Shown: in pieces, positions 11,858 to 21,417 of the stretch
Layout of the letters: each line of letters starts with the position of its first letter
How positions within the stretch are numbered: the stretch's first letter is position 1
Source: Dactylis glomerata
Taxonomy: Eukaryota > Streptophyta > Magnoliopsida > Poales > Poaceae
NCBI GenBank assembly: GCA_007115705.1
Contig: QXEO01000531.1
Span: 9,998,342 to 10,062,341, forward strand
Reading direction: 5' to 3'
DNA: 64,000 nt
The notes under the pieces: generated by a model
Database searches by the model: none
Told to the model about the DNA's origin: nothing
The model's input: only the letters and a program-made list of their open reading frames with translations
Program-made: the position numbers and the translations under genes

Positions 11858-11910
11858 CCAGACTCGCCGCGCGGTTTGCAATATTTTGCCACTGATTATA
11901 CTCGACTTGA

Positions 11911-12130
11911 CAGGACCTCCGGTGGGACCCACGTGTCAGGTCCGCTTGCAGGACCTGCGTGTCAGGTCTGCCCGACGGGTGGGTCCTACGTGTCAGGTCG
12001 ACCTGACGCGAGGGACCTGCGCGTCAGGTGAGACCAACAGGTGGAGGTCCGCCCGTGGGACCCGTATATTAGGTCCAATCCAGGTTGACCCGATGCATGG
12101 GACCCGCATGTCAGATGGCACTCACGTGTA
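11911..12130 (+). repeat. Degenerate GTCAGGTC-rich repeat in the CACTA
   Basis: The words cgtgtcaggtc, gcgtgtcaggtctg, cgcgtcaggtg and catgtcagatgg recur about every 30-60 bp, interleaved with gggaccc. Weaker relatives occur at 11235-11325 (cccacttgtcag, ggtcaggtccc). This is a GC-rich decayed tandem array internal to the transposon. Confidence 0.5.
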
Positions 12131-12572
12131 GGAACCCACGGACCGACGGGTGGAACCCGCGTTGCTGAAATTCAGGTGTATGATAGGTGGGTCCTACACT
12201 TAGCAGCCATATAAGCAAAATTGACACATGGATACTACACATAAGCGTAAATAGACACATGGACGACATGTTAGGGAAATTGCTGAGGTGGCAGTCCAAC
12301 TATTTCAAACATATTTTAAATTAGCGACTATGACGATCTATTTTCGTCGTAAGCGGCTCTGGATAAGGTTTTAAACTGTATGAGATAGGTTATGACGATT
12401 TTGTGTCCATTAGGTTATGACGTTTTTGGTTCAAATCGTCGTAATTTTTAGGGCTGATGGCCTCCCCAATTAGCCCATGACGATCTGGTACAAAATCGTC
12501 ACTACTTTATGACACTTTTCTCTAGGGTCATGATGAAAACGTCACTAGTCAACACATTTCTTGTAGTGTACT

Positions 12573-14812
12573 GAAGTTTGTACTGTTGATCGCATTTTGC
12601 CTGAGCCTTATTTTGAGAAAGCGCCTTTCCCTGCTAAGGTAAAGGAGCATTCTATTTTAACTAGTGTGCTTAATAAAAGTGCAAGGAAAGCTTTAGAACC
12701 TGATGAGCAAATAACTGTTAAGTCTCCTATAGCAATAGTGAAGGACCTTGTTACTAAAAATGTAGAAGATGGACATATTATATTTTGTGAAGATGCTTCT
12801 AACATTGTTTCACATCCTAGTACACCTAGGAAAACAAGTGTTCCTGTGCTTTCTGTCAAGATTGGTGATCATTGCTATTATGGTTTATGCGACATCGGTG
12901 CAAGTTCAAGTGCTATTCTGTATGAGCTTTACAAAGAAATCATGCATGAAATCGGTTCTTGTGAACTAGAAGATATCGATGTAGTTATTTAGCTCGCAAT
13001 CAGAGAAACTGTCTCTCCAATTGGTATTGTCAGGGATGTGGAAGTTTTATGCGGTAAGACTAAATACCCTACTGATTTTCTAGTACTTGGTAAAGCTGCT
13101 AGTACAACTTTTCCTATTATTTTTGGTAGACCCTTTTTGAATACTTGTGGCACTGTTATAGATTATAAGAAGGAGAAAATTTTGACTAAGTTTGATGGAG
13201 AATCTTATGATTTTAATTTTTCTAAGTTTACTGAAGCTCCTTTTGAAACTGAATTGCCTAATGAATATTTTAGAGTTGAACAGCTTGCCTCTATTGCTCT
13301 TGCTCCTAATAATGCTTTGCAGCAATTTATGGAGAACCATGAAAGTGAGATCTTCAGGGAAGAAAGAAATGAGATTGACGAGATTCTTCTTCTTCAGCCG
13401 GAGTTGCTTAAACACAATTTACCTGTGGAGGATTTGGGTACCACTTTGCCACCTAAGGAAGATCATGTTTTTGATTTAAATCCTTTACCTGATGATCTCA
13501 AATATTCTTATATCAATGATAAGAAAATATATCTTGTTATTATTAGTTCTAAACTTTCAGGAAAGGAAGAAGAAAGGTTATTGGAAATATTGAGGAAACA
13601 CCGAGGAGCTATGGGATATACTCTTGATGATTTAAAAGGGATTTCTCCTACTATATGTCAGCATGCTATTAATATGGAGCCAGATGCAAAACCAGTTGTT
13701 GAACATGAACGCCGTTTCATTTCTAAGATGAAGGAAGTGGTAATATATGAGGTATTAAAACTTCTTGATGCTGGTATTATTTATCATATTGCTGATAGTA
13801 GATGGGTTAGTCCTGTTTATTGTGTTCCTAAGAAAGGAGGAATTACTATTGTGCCTAATGAGAATAACGAGCTTATTCCTCAAAGGGTAGTAGTTGGTTA
13901 TAGGATGTGCATCGATTTTAGAAAGGTCAACAAAGTTACTAAGAAAGATCATTATCCTTTACCATTTATAGATCAAATGTTTGAGAGATTATCTAAGAAA
14001 ACTCATTTTTGTTTTCTTGATGGTTATTCTGGTTTCTCTCAGATTAATGTTAAAAAGCAAGATCAAGAGAAGACCACTTTTACTTGTCCTTATGGAACTT
14101 ATGCTTATAGACGTATGCCTTTTGGTTTGTGCAATGCTCCTGCTACTTTTCAAAGATGCATGTCTGCTATTTTTCATGGATTTTGTGAAGAAATTGTGGA
14201 GGTATTCATGGACGATTTCTCCATCTATGGAACTTCTTTTGATAATTGTTTGCATAATCTTGATAAATTTTTGTAGAGATGTGAAGAAACTAATCTTGTT
14301 CTTAATTGGGAGAAATGCCACTTTATGGTGAATGAAGGAATTGTTCTTGGACATAAAATCTCTGAAAGAGGTATTGAAATTGACAGAGCAAAGGTTGAAG
14401 CAATTGAGAAAATGCCCTGTCCTAGGGATGTTAAAGGTATTCATAGTATTCTTGGTCATGCTGGTTTTTATAGGAGGTTTATTAAAGATTTCTCTAAGAT
14501 TTCAAAGCCTCTTACTAATCTTCTTCAAAAGGATGTAGGGTTTGTTTTTGATGATGATTGTAAGGAAGCTTTTGAAACTCTAAAGAAGGCTTTAACTACT
14601 GCTCCTATTGTCCAACCACCTGATTGGAATTTACCCTTTGAAATTATGTGTGATGCTAGTGATTTTGCTGTATGTATTGTCCTTGGATAGCGCGTAGATA
14701 AGAAGTTGAATGTTATTCATTATGCTAGTAAGACTCTTGATGCTGCTCAGAAGAATGATGCTACTACTGAGAAGGAGTTTCTTACTGTTGTTTTTGCATG
14801 TGATAAGTTTTA
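12573..14812 (+). pseudogene. Element A protease and reverse transcriptase
   Basis: The same frame as gag resumes after the CACTA. Landmarks in order: an aspartic protease with DIGASSSAI near 12890; the RT region with YRMCIDFRKVNKVTKKDHYP (13900-13955), LDGYSGFSQI, MPFGLCNAPATFQ and the catalytic FMDDFSIYG near 14205; then RT connection and the start of RNase H with CDASDFAV near 14650. In-frame TAG stops occur at 12990, 14274 and 14688. A frameshift near 14800-14813 moves the frame to that used downstream. The protein would mature Gag and copy RNA to DNA in the particle. The YxDD-type motif (FMDD) and protease Asp are present, but the stops make this copy inactive. Confidence 0.9.
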
Positions 14813-16425
14813 GACCTTATATTGTTGATTCGAAAGTTACTATTCATACTGATCACGCTGCTATTAGGTATCTTATGGCAAAGAAGGATGTTAAGCCTAG
14901 GCTTATTAGATGGGTGTTGCTTTTACAAGAGTTTGATTTGCATATTGTAGATAGGAAAGGTGCTGAAAATCCTGTTGCTGATAATTTGTCTATGTTGGAA
15001 AACATTTCTTTTGATCCTATTCTTGTTAATGATAGTTTTCCAAATGAACAATTGGCTGCAATAAAGGTAACCTCGTGAGAGAATCCTTGGTATGCTGATT
15101 ATGCTAACTTTATTGTTTCCAAGTATTTACCTCCAACCTTTATAGCCCAGCAAAGACGGAAATTCTTTTATGACTTGAGGCATCATTTTTGGGATGACCC
15201 ACACTTATATAAAGAAGGAGTGGATGGTATTATGCGAAGATGTGTTCCAGAATATGAACAACAAGAGATATTGAGGAAATGTCATGGTAGTGCTTATGGA
15301 GGACATCATGCTAGAGATAGAACTGCACAAAAAGTTCTACAATCAGGTTTTTCTTGGCCTACCCTTTTTAAAGATGCTACAAAGTTTATTTTATCTTGTG
15401 ATGAATGCCAAAGAGTTGGTAATATCTCTAGACGCAACGAAATGCCTATGAGTTATTCTCTTGTTATTGAACCATTTGATTATAGGGGATTTGACTTTAT
15501 GGGTCCTTTTCCTCCTTCAAAAGGTTATACTCATATACCTGTTGTCGTTGATTATGTTACTAAGTGGGTAGAAGCTATACCTACGAAGAGTGCCGATGGT
15601 GAGACCTCGTTAAAGATGCTTAAGGATGTTATTTTTCCTAGGTTTGGTGTGCCTAGATATCTTATGACTGACGGAGGTTCTCATTTTATTCGTGGCGGTT
15701 TTAGGAAAACTCTTGCTAGATATGACGATAATCATAGAATTGCTTCTGCTTATCATCCCCAAACTAGTGGGCAAGTAGAGCTATCGAATAGAGAGATCAA
15801 GTCTATCTTGCAGAAGACTGTTAATAGATCTAGGAAAAACTAGGCTAGCAAGTTGAACGATGCTTTATGGGCTTATAGAACTGCTTATAAGAACCCCATG
15901 GGCATGTCTCCTTACAAGATGGTTTACAGAAAAGCATGTCACTTGCCTTTAGAATTAGAACACAAAGCCTTTTGGGCAGTGAAAGAGCTTAATAGGGATT
16001 TTAAACTTGCTGGTAAGAAAAGGTTGCTTGATCTGAGTTCCTTAGATGAGTGGAGAAATGAGGCTTATGAGAATGCCAGACTTTTTAAAGAGAAAGTCAA
16101 GCAGTGGCATGATAGGAGAATTCTTAAGAGAGAATTTCATGTTGGTGAGAAAGTTCTATTGTATAGGTCTCATCTCAGATTTTTTGCAGGAAAATTACTC
16201 TCGAAGTGGGAAGGACCCTTTATTATTGAAGAGCTATATCGTTTAGGTGCGATAAAGATTGCTTCACTTAAATATAACACTACGCAAGTGGTGAATGGCC
16301 AAAGACTCAAGCATTATATTTCTGGAGATTCTTATAATGAAGATGTCGATGTTATTCAAATGGTGACTCTGGAAGAATTCATCAAAGAACATATGCAGGA
16401 AACTGCAGAGTCCGTTTTCGAATAG
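14813..16425 (+). pseudogene. Element A RNase H end and integrase
   Basis: The RNase H tail (VTIHTDHAAIRYLMAKKD, DRKGAENPVADNLS) is followed by an integrase. It has the HHCC zinc-binding region (CHGSAYGGHHARD ... CDECQRVG), the first Asp in VVVDYVTKWVEA, the second in MTDGGSHF and the Glu in SGQVELSNREIK. The C-terminal part continues through WAYRTAYKNPMGMSPY and ends at 16425. Stops interrupt the frame at 15076 (TGA) and 15841 (TAG). All three catalytic residues are retained. The end of pol, gaatag, is directly followed by gtaaca, which could be read as a splice donor in front of the downstream ORF. Confidence 0.9.
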
Positions 16426-16540
16426 GTAACAGTTCTAGTCAGAAAAAGTTCGCGCTAAACTTTTCTGTTAATATTTTTGTTATTTATATTAAATATGAAA
16501 AACCACGAGACGAAACGAGTTGGAAACGGAGCCCGGAGGC

Positions 16541-16668
16541 TCCACACCACCTGGTGGCGCGGGCCCCCTACTGGCCACGACACCCTGTGGTGTGTTCACC
16601 TCGGAACTCGTTTCTGTCCCGATTTCCTCATGTGCCTTCGTTTCGATGTTTAATTTTTGCCTATATAA
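16541..16668 (+). promoter_or_regulatory. LTR-like internal promoter module upstream of the extra ORF
   Basis: A GC-rich imperfect palindrome (cacaccacctggtggcgcgg ... cctgtggtgtg, 16541-16595) is followed by tatataa at 16662-16668. The ATG of the next ORF lies about 95 nt further on. The same arrangement of palindrome then TATA is seen in the LTRs of A, H, F and E in this window. I infer a second transcription start feeding the coiled-coil ORF. A pyrimidine tract plus cag (tatttttttcag, ending 16734) could alternatively be a splice acceptor for a spliced subgenomic RNA. Confidence 0.5.
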
Positions 16669-16762
16669 CCCCCGGATTACCAGAGGTCTGTATATCGTGT
16701 CCTTGTCGTGTTTTTGCTTTGACCTATTTTTTTCAGGAGTTGTTCCCAGTTTTAGAGCCACC

Positions 16763-17263
16763 ATGTCTTCATCTGGTTCGTCCGAGGAGAACTCTCTTGC
16801 AGACATCATTAATCCGTACATGAGGGAGCTGAAGATGCATCCAAAGGAATTGTCGCTCAAGGATGGGAAGTTGTATATAGAAGATGTTCAGGGCCCTACA
16901 GGAGAAGGAAGTCTTGAAGCTAGGATGGAAGCGCTGGAGCAAGAAGTCTTTAAATACAAGAAGATGGCGGAACGCGAGGTGGACATCATCCATAGGATAA
17001 ATCAAGAACTCATCGCCAAGCACAAGAAGGATACTGTAGAGCTATGGGATGACATCTTGTCACTCCAAGAGACCACCAACAAATTACAAGCACAACTCTA
17101 CGACTTGCAAAATCAAAACTGTGAGTATGAGGCTAGGTTTAAACAAATGAGTGCTGCTGCCAGTTTCAGGATATTGGAGACAAAGTCATCCTTTCGTGAT
17201 GGGGCACCTTTGCCTTGGAAGACAAATGATGATAAAGACTCACCACCACAGCCGAAGGAGTAA
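16763..17263 (+). CDS. Extra coiled-coil ORF of element A (166 aa)
   Basis: An intact frame begins at an ATG in a near-ideal context (gccaccATG) and starts MSSSGSSEENSLAD. The N-terminal 50 or so residues are polar. Residues about 50-135 have a heptad-like charged and hydrophobic pattern (LEARMEALEQEV, LQETTNKLQAQLYDLQ) that predicts a coiled coil. The tail is hydrophilic (DDKDSPPQPKE). No signal peptide or membrane span is seen, so it does not look like an envelope protein. It lies between pol and the 3' LTR, where Athila-type elements are known to carry extra or env-like ORFs. It has no stop or frameshift, although the upstream gag-pol has several. A longer upstream in-frame extension to 16520 exists but crosses the promoter module. 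Function unknown. Confidence 0.65.
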   Translation: MSSSGSSEENSLADIINPYMRELKMHPKELSLKDGKLYIEDVQGPTGEGSLEARMEALEQEVFKYKKMAEREVDIIHRINQELIAKHKKDTVELWDDILSLQETTNKLQAQLYDLQNQNCEYEARFKQMSAAASFRILETKSSFRDGAPLPWKTNDDKDSPPQPKE

Positions 17264-18785
17264 TTTGTCATTGGTATTGGCATCCCCTTGGCTTGTTCCA
17301 AGCTTGGGGGAGTGTCGCGGTATCGCATCATTACCTTTTACCCATTTACTTTTCAAGTAGAGTCATATCATGAGTAGAGAAGTTATCTTATAGAATAGTT
17401 TGTAGTGTGGAAGTATCCTTCTTTAGTTGGTTATCTATCTGTGTATCCCTTGGTGTGAGTTGCGATTATGAAATATTAATGAGAAGTCTTATCACTTACT
17501 TTCCGCACACTTTATTTCAGTTTGCACTATTTTCTTATATGATTAGTCTTGTTGATTAGTATTGGTATCACTTTGGGAGCATGAGTAAATCTAGTTGGTT
17601 TTGGAAAACTTAGCAATGGTCAGTAGTAACAATACCTTGAGGCTAGAGTAGAAAAGAGGGAAATACTAGTAGATACATCATTTCAGCTTTCCTTCATGAT
17701 TGGCTCATAAGCATTAGTATTCTCAAGCTAAAATCGTTTGTACTTTCAAGGAAGTTTGCATGATTGTTTTCTATCACTTATATGTTTGTTTGTTTCATGC
17801 AATTCTTATGCTTGCTACCCAGCCTTGCTAGCCAAAAACCTGTACTGAGAGGGAATACTTCACGTGCATCCAATCCCCAAAAACCGAGTTACTTCCAAAG
17901 AGTCCACTATAAATTCCTATGCATGGTATTTCAAGCCATTCCAAGTAAATTTTCATGTGCTACCTTTCAAAAACCTTCAACTACTTCTCATTTTGTGCCA
18001 CTGTTTTTAGCTCATGAGGACATAGTGGTTGGGTTTGTTATCTTCCATACTAAATTAGCCATGGTTTGAGAAAGGAGAAGTGGGGAGGAGTGCCAAACTA
18101 TAAAAGAGCACAATTGTGCCAGTTAATCAACATCTCGGAACCGCTCTCACCTGTTTAGTATGGAAGATAGCAAGAACTCCGTTGCTAGTCGTTGACAAAG
18201 ACAACCACCTCTCAAAACAACTTTTACCTCTGTTTTACAAATGAAAAGCTCTAGCGTCCCTGCTTCCCTCTGCGAAGGGCCTATCTTTTACTTTTATGTT
18301 GAGTCAACCTATTCCTCTCTATCTCAAGCAAGCATTTGAGTTGTTATGTTTCATTCATCCATATGTTGATTTGTTCAATCATGTTTACTGTCTTCCTTTG
18401 TTTAGTACGATGCTTTTATCTAAAAGCATATATCTTTGAAAGCTTTCTATGATTGTAAAGAGATTGTTATGGTTGAGCACGTAATTTTTGCTATATGAGC
18501 TCTAATATAAAAGGCTCTGATCAAAATATAAGTATAGTATGTTCATTGTTCTCTGACCAAGAACAAAGGTTAGCCATCAACAATCATGATTTACCTTGTG
18601 CATCTTTATTGTGATTCCTTTGCTTATTGCAAGTCTAGTTATATGAAGGGAAGTTGATGTCTACTATGATTTGTGCCTTAGTAAGTGTGATGCTTCTTGT
18701 CTGTATTTTGTTTATCGACACTTCACTCCATAAACCTGTGGTCATGTTTACCGAGTTTAGTTTTCGCTTGGGGACAAGCGAGGTC
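17264..18785 (+). other. Long non-coding 3' region of element A
   Basis: About 1.5 kb between the extra ORF and the PPT without a convincing frame. Two blocks are shared with the 3' region of element F. 17821-17950 matches 33841-33970 (ttgctagcc...cctgtactgag...ccaaNNcccaaaaacc). 18262-18306 matches 34741-34783 (ctctgcgaagggcct...cttttatgttgagtc). Shared non-coding blocks in different families imply a conserved cis role or common descent. Confidence 0.6.
17298..17314 (+). other. Second PPT-like tract of element A
   Basis: ccaagcttgggggagtg lies 35 nt after the extra ORF's stop codon. It shares aagcttggggg with the true PPT at 18786-18800, nearly 1.5 kb downstream. It could act as an internal plus-strand primer or be a relic of duplication. 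Confidence 0.45.
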
Positions 18786-18800
18786 TAAGCTTGGGGGGGT
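18786..18800 (+). other. Polypurine tract of element A
   Basis: taagcttgggggggt directly precedes the 3' LTR start TGATATGTCC at 18801. The position and G-run are typical of a plus-strand primer. Confidence 0.8.
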
Positions 18801-19175
18801 TGATATGTCCATTTTGCATCACTAATTTATATCATAATTTACTGTTATTCATTGATATATTTCATATTTAGAGTTTATACTTATGTTGTTTCCTCTGTTT
18901 TTACATGTTTGATGATTATTGGAGAACTTGCTGCCAGAGTCAGGATTCTGCTGGAAAAAGGACCGTCAAGACACCATATTTCTGAAGATCAACAATTCCA
19001 GGAAAATACCCAGAAATTCATATTTTACCAGAAGACGAAAGTAGCCAGAAGGAGAGAGCGAGAGGAGCAGCAGGGGCCCACACCACCAGGTGGTGTGGGA
19101 TAGCCCCTAGCCGCGCCACCCAATGGTGTGGCCACCCTGGCCCACTTCTGCCATTGTCCCCTCGCGTATATTGTC
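18801..19175 (+). repeat. 3' LTR of element A, 5' part only
   Basis: It matches the first 375 bp of the 5' LTR, including the GC-rich palindrome (19074-19140) and cgcgtatattgtc. It breaks exactly at ttgtc (19171-19175), where element D starts with TGTGGGG. The remaining roughly 1.1 kb of this LTR is not seen elsewhere in the window. Confidence 0.9.
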
Positions 19176-20479
19176 TGTGGGGACCCTGGATTACCCATCC
19201 GGAATACCCGACATGCATACAATTCACGATCCCATGATCACTATGTCGTGAATCGACATATCCGAGTTGATAATAGAATTACATCATCCATTACAGTACC
19301 GAATAATATGCTTACAATTGGTCACATGACCAAGTATGATATCGCCACGCAGGGCAAGTCTACAACTAAGCAGCGGATACCAAGGAGTGTTGATGCCCCA
19401 CGTCATGCCTACTACCCTACAGGCAACTGACTGGGAGATGTTCCTAGTTCGCACCGGCGTCGTTGTAACCATCGTCACCTTCCTCGTAGTCTTCTTCATA
19501 GTCTGACCAAGTTAATAGCCAGGGACAAAGCCGTGAGTAGATTTTGGAATTGTACTCGCAAACCATCTAAGAGAAAAGTGTTTACATGCTATTTGGCTGT
19601 AGCAAGGGTGGCTTGGTTTAAGGTAATTCTATACTAGCAAGCTTCTCGTGTCGATATAGCATGTCTTACGACAACTCTATATCATAGTTTCTCTTGTCGA
19701 TATAGCATGTCATACGACATCTCTATATCCTTATTAAAGAAAACTTTTATAACCCATTTATAGGAAAAGCTCTAGGAAAGGGGGAAACTCATTGAAGATA
19801 AGATCGGTGGTCAATCAGACATGACCACCTCAAGTCATCGGCAGTACTCTCCAAGTACTCCAAGCCACCTCCGTACCACGGCAGTACCCTCCGAGTACTC
19901 CGTCCGGTACAAACTCAGTTTTCTCAAAAACATTCTTTATAAACCAAATCTCGACAAAGGTTAAGTATGGCCATTCCAACCGTCCATGACTGAGGACTCG
20001 ACTATTCGAATAGATTACACTCTGCATAGGTTGTACACTTTACCCACACCATTCGATAAATCCGTCGGGATACCACCACGGACCGTCATACACAAGTATG
20101 CAGGGTTCGGATAATCGATCAAAGCCTTCCATCTATCCACCTTAGTACGGGTGCCTACCCTGTGGAGTATACATCCCCAGCAAACCCTGGCCGTCTACCT
20201 CCGTCGAGCGTAGTTCCAGTGCCACGGCGGGAGAAACCCAAGTGTCTTCCGGACGGGTAGCCTATTGGCAGGCCCGCTACACTATTACCCACCACTTGCG
20301 ACAACCCGGATTCCGGGGTCCTACAAACCCTTATATAGTACGAGGCTCCCCGCACTAAAGCAGATAAACTTTGGACTAAGCCCCGTCCCATTCCGGGGTA
20401 ATGTGGTTGCATGAGTTAATTGGTTTGGCGAACACTTATACACAATGCCACTTTTATAAAACCACCAACTCCTACACTC
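19176..20479 (-). mobile_element. Element D, long LTR, left part (minus orientation)
   Basis: Starts TGTGGGGACC at the break in A's LTR. Blocks match the solo LTR I: 'ccaagttNatagccagggaca' near 19505 matches 50055, and 'ccgtccatgacNgaggac' near 19980 matches 50347. By analogy with C and I the LTR reads on the minus strand and ends ...CCACA here. The complete element B splits it at 20480. The TSD would be TTGTC, but the right copy was not found. Confidence 0.6.
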
Positions 20480-21417
20480 TGATAGGGTAAAGGTGCCCGA
20501 TCTTTCGATGAGACGATAACTATCGATTATGGTGGAGGTCGACATTGACGATCCGACTACAAACATGCCAGACGTTGCGCCTTAGCAATTGATACACCAA
20601 CTTTCGAGGCTATTGATCACGCCGGAGCTAGATCAACCTGATCACAAGGATCAATCCCTGCAAGCAATTGAAGAACAAGCAAGAATTATAGATGCAATCA
20701 AGATATTGTGAATATAGATGAAGGCTTTATTGAAGAGGTGGGATTCTGTCTGTGCGTAGTACAAAAGGTCGATTTGACACTTGTGCCTATGGCGAAGAGT
20801 AGCTCGTGGCTAAGTCTTTAACTAAAAAAATGCAAGTTCTAATAACGGCTAGGAGGAGGTATATATGAGGGAAAGGGCAGGGATTTTCGTACAGCCCTAA
20901 TGGGCCATCCGAAAATAACCCTAGATGGGCCGATTTCCACTCAAATAGCCTCCAGAAAATCCCTAAAATACCTATGACGAAAATACATGGGTTTAACCCA
21001 TAAAATAAGGTGATGCAGCACCATATAAAGCCTTGGACGAATTTTATGATTTGGTAACTTGTGAATTTCATCCAAGCATCCTTGCAGCATTATGGTGGCT
21101 TCAAAGTTCTGAAATCTTCACTTGCAGCGTCATCCTAAATCCTCACACGATTGCTGCCATCATCTCCATGCACAATCATGCTCCAATGCTTGTCCCTCTC
21201 ATCCATGCTTGGCCCATCATTCCTAAGTAACATAAACACATCTGATTTAGGCAGCATCATATTCTCATGAATATTAGGAATAGTTCCTAGAAATGAAAGT
21301 ACCTGATAATTTAGTTGGCGTGCATGAGCTCTTGTGAGAGGACCTTGGAATTGTGGAATGTGAGGAAGTGTGGCTGTAGGTGCAACGGTTGTATCAACCA
21401 TAGGGATGTCCTCATCA
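20480..21417 (-). repeat. 3' LTR of element B
   Basis: 938 bp, TGATGAGGAC...CCCTATCA on the minus strand, about 97% identical to 27382-28320. On the minus strand its first 283 bp (21417 down to 21135) are also the C-terminal coding region of the polyprotein. A TATA-like tatata (on + near 20858) lies in the U3 part. Confidence 0.9.

Larger units (their letters stand above)
10757..12568. mobile_element. Non-autonomous CACTA transposon, 1812 bp
   Basis: Terminal inverted repeats begin cactacaagaaatgtgttga at both ends and are identical over 23 bp. The element is flanked by a 3-bp TSD, TAC (10754-10756 and 12569-12571), as expected for CACTA/En-Spm. Subterminal regions carry many tgacgat / atcgtca words in both orientations, the usual transposase-binding arrays. 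There is no transposase frame, so it depends on an autonomous relative. It lies inside element A's gag-pol and is therefore younger than A. The interior holds a tRNA-like A/B box and a degenerate GTCAGGTC-rich repeat. Confidence 0.95.
8294..19175 (+). mobile_element. Element A: Athila-like Ty3/gypsy retrotransposon with nested CACTA
   Basis: Order on the plus strand: 5' LTR (8294-9782), PBS (9794-9811), gag-pol (9894-16425, interrupted by a CACTA at 10757-12568), an extra coiled-coil ORF (16763-17263), about 1.5 kb of non-coding DNA, PPT (18786-18800) and a 3' LTR cut at 19175 by element D. The LTR starts TGATACGTCC and ends GGTCATCA. A, F and H share LTR and 3' features. The pol style, the Asp-type PBS and the extra ORF between pol and the 3' LTR suggest the Athila lineage (inference). 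The left flank CATAT (8289-8293) is the putative TSD, but its partner is not visible. Confidence 0.85.

Noticed and set aside
11790..11880. Functional tRNA gene
   Set aside because: Only the A and B boxes are convincing; no acceptor stem or anticodon arm could be paired, so it is reported as tRNA-like only.
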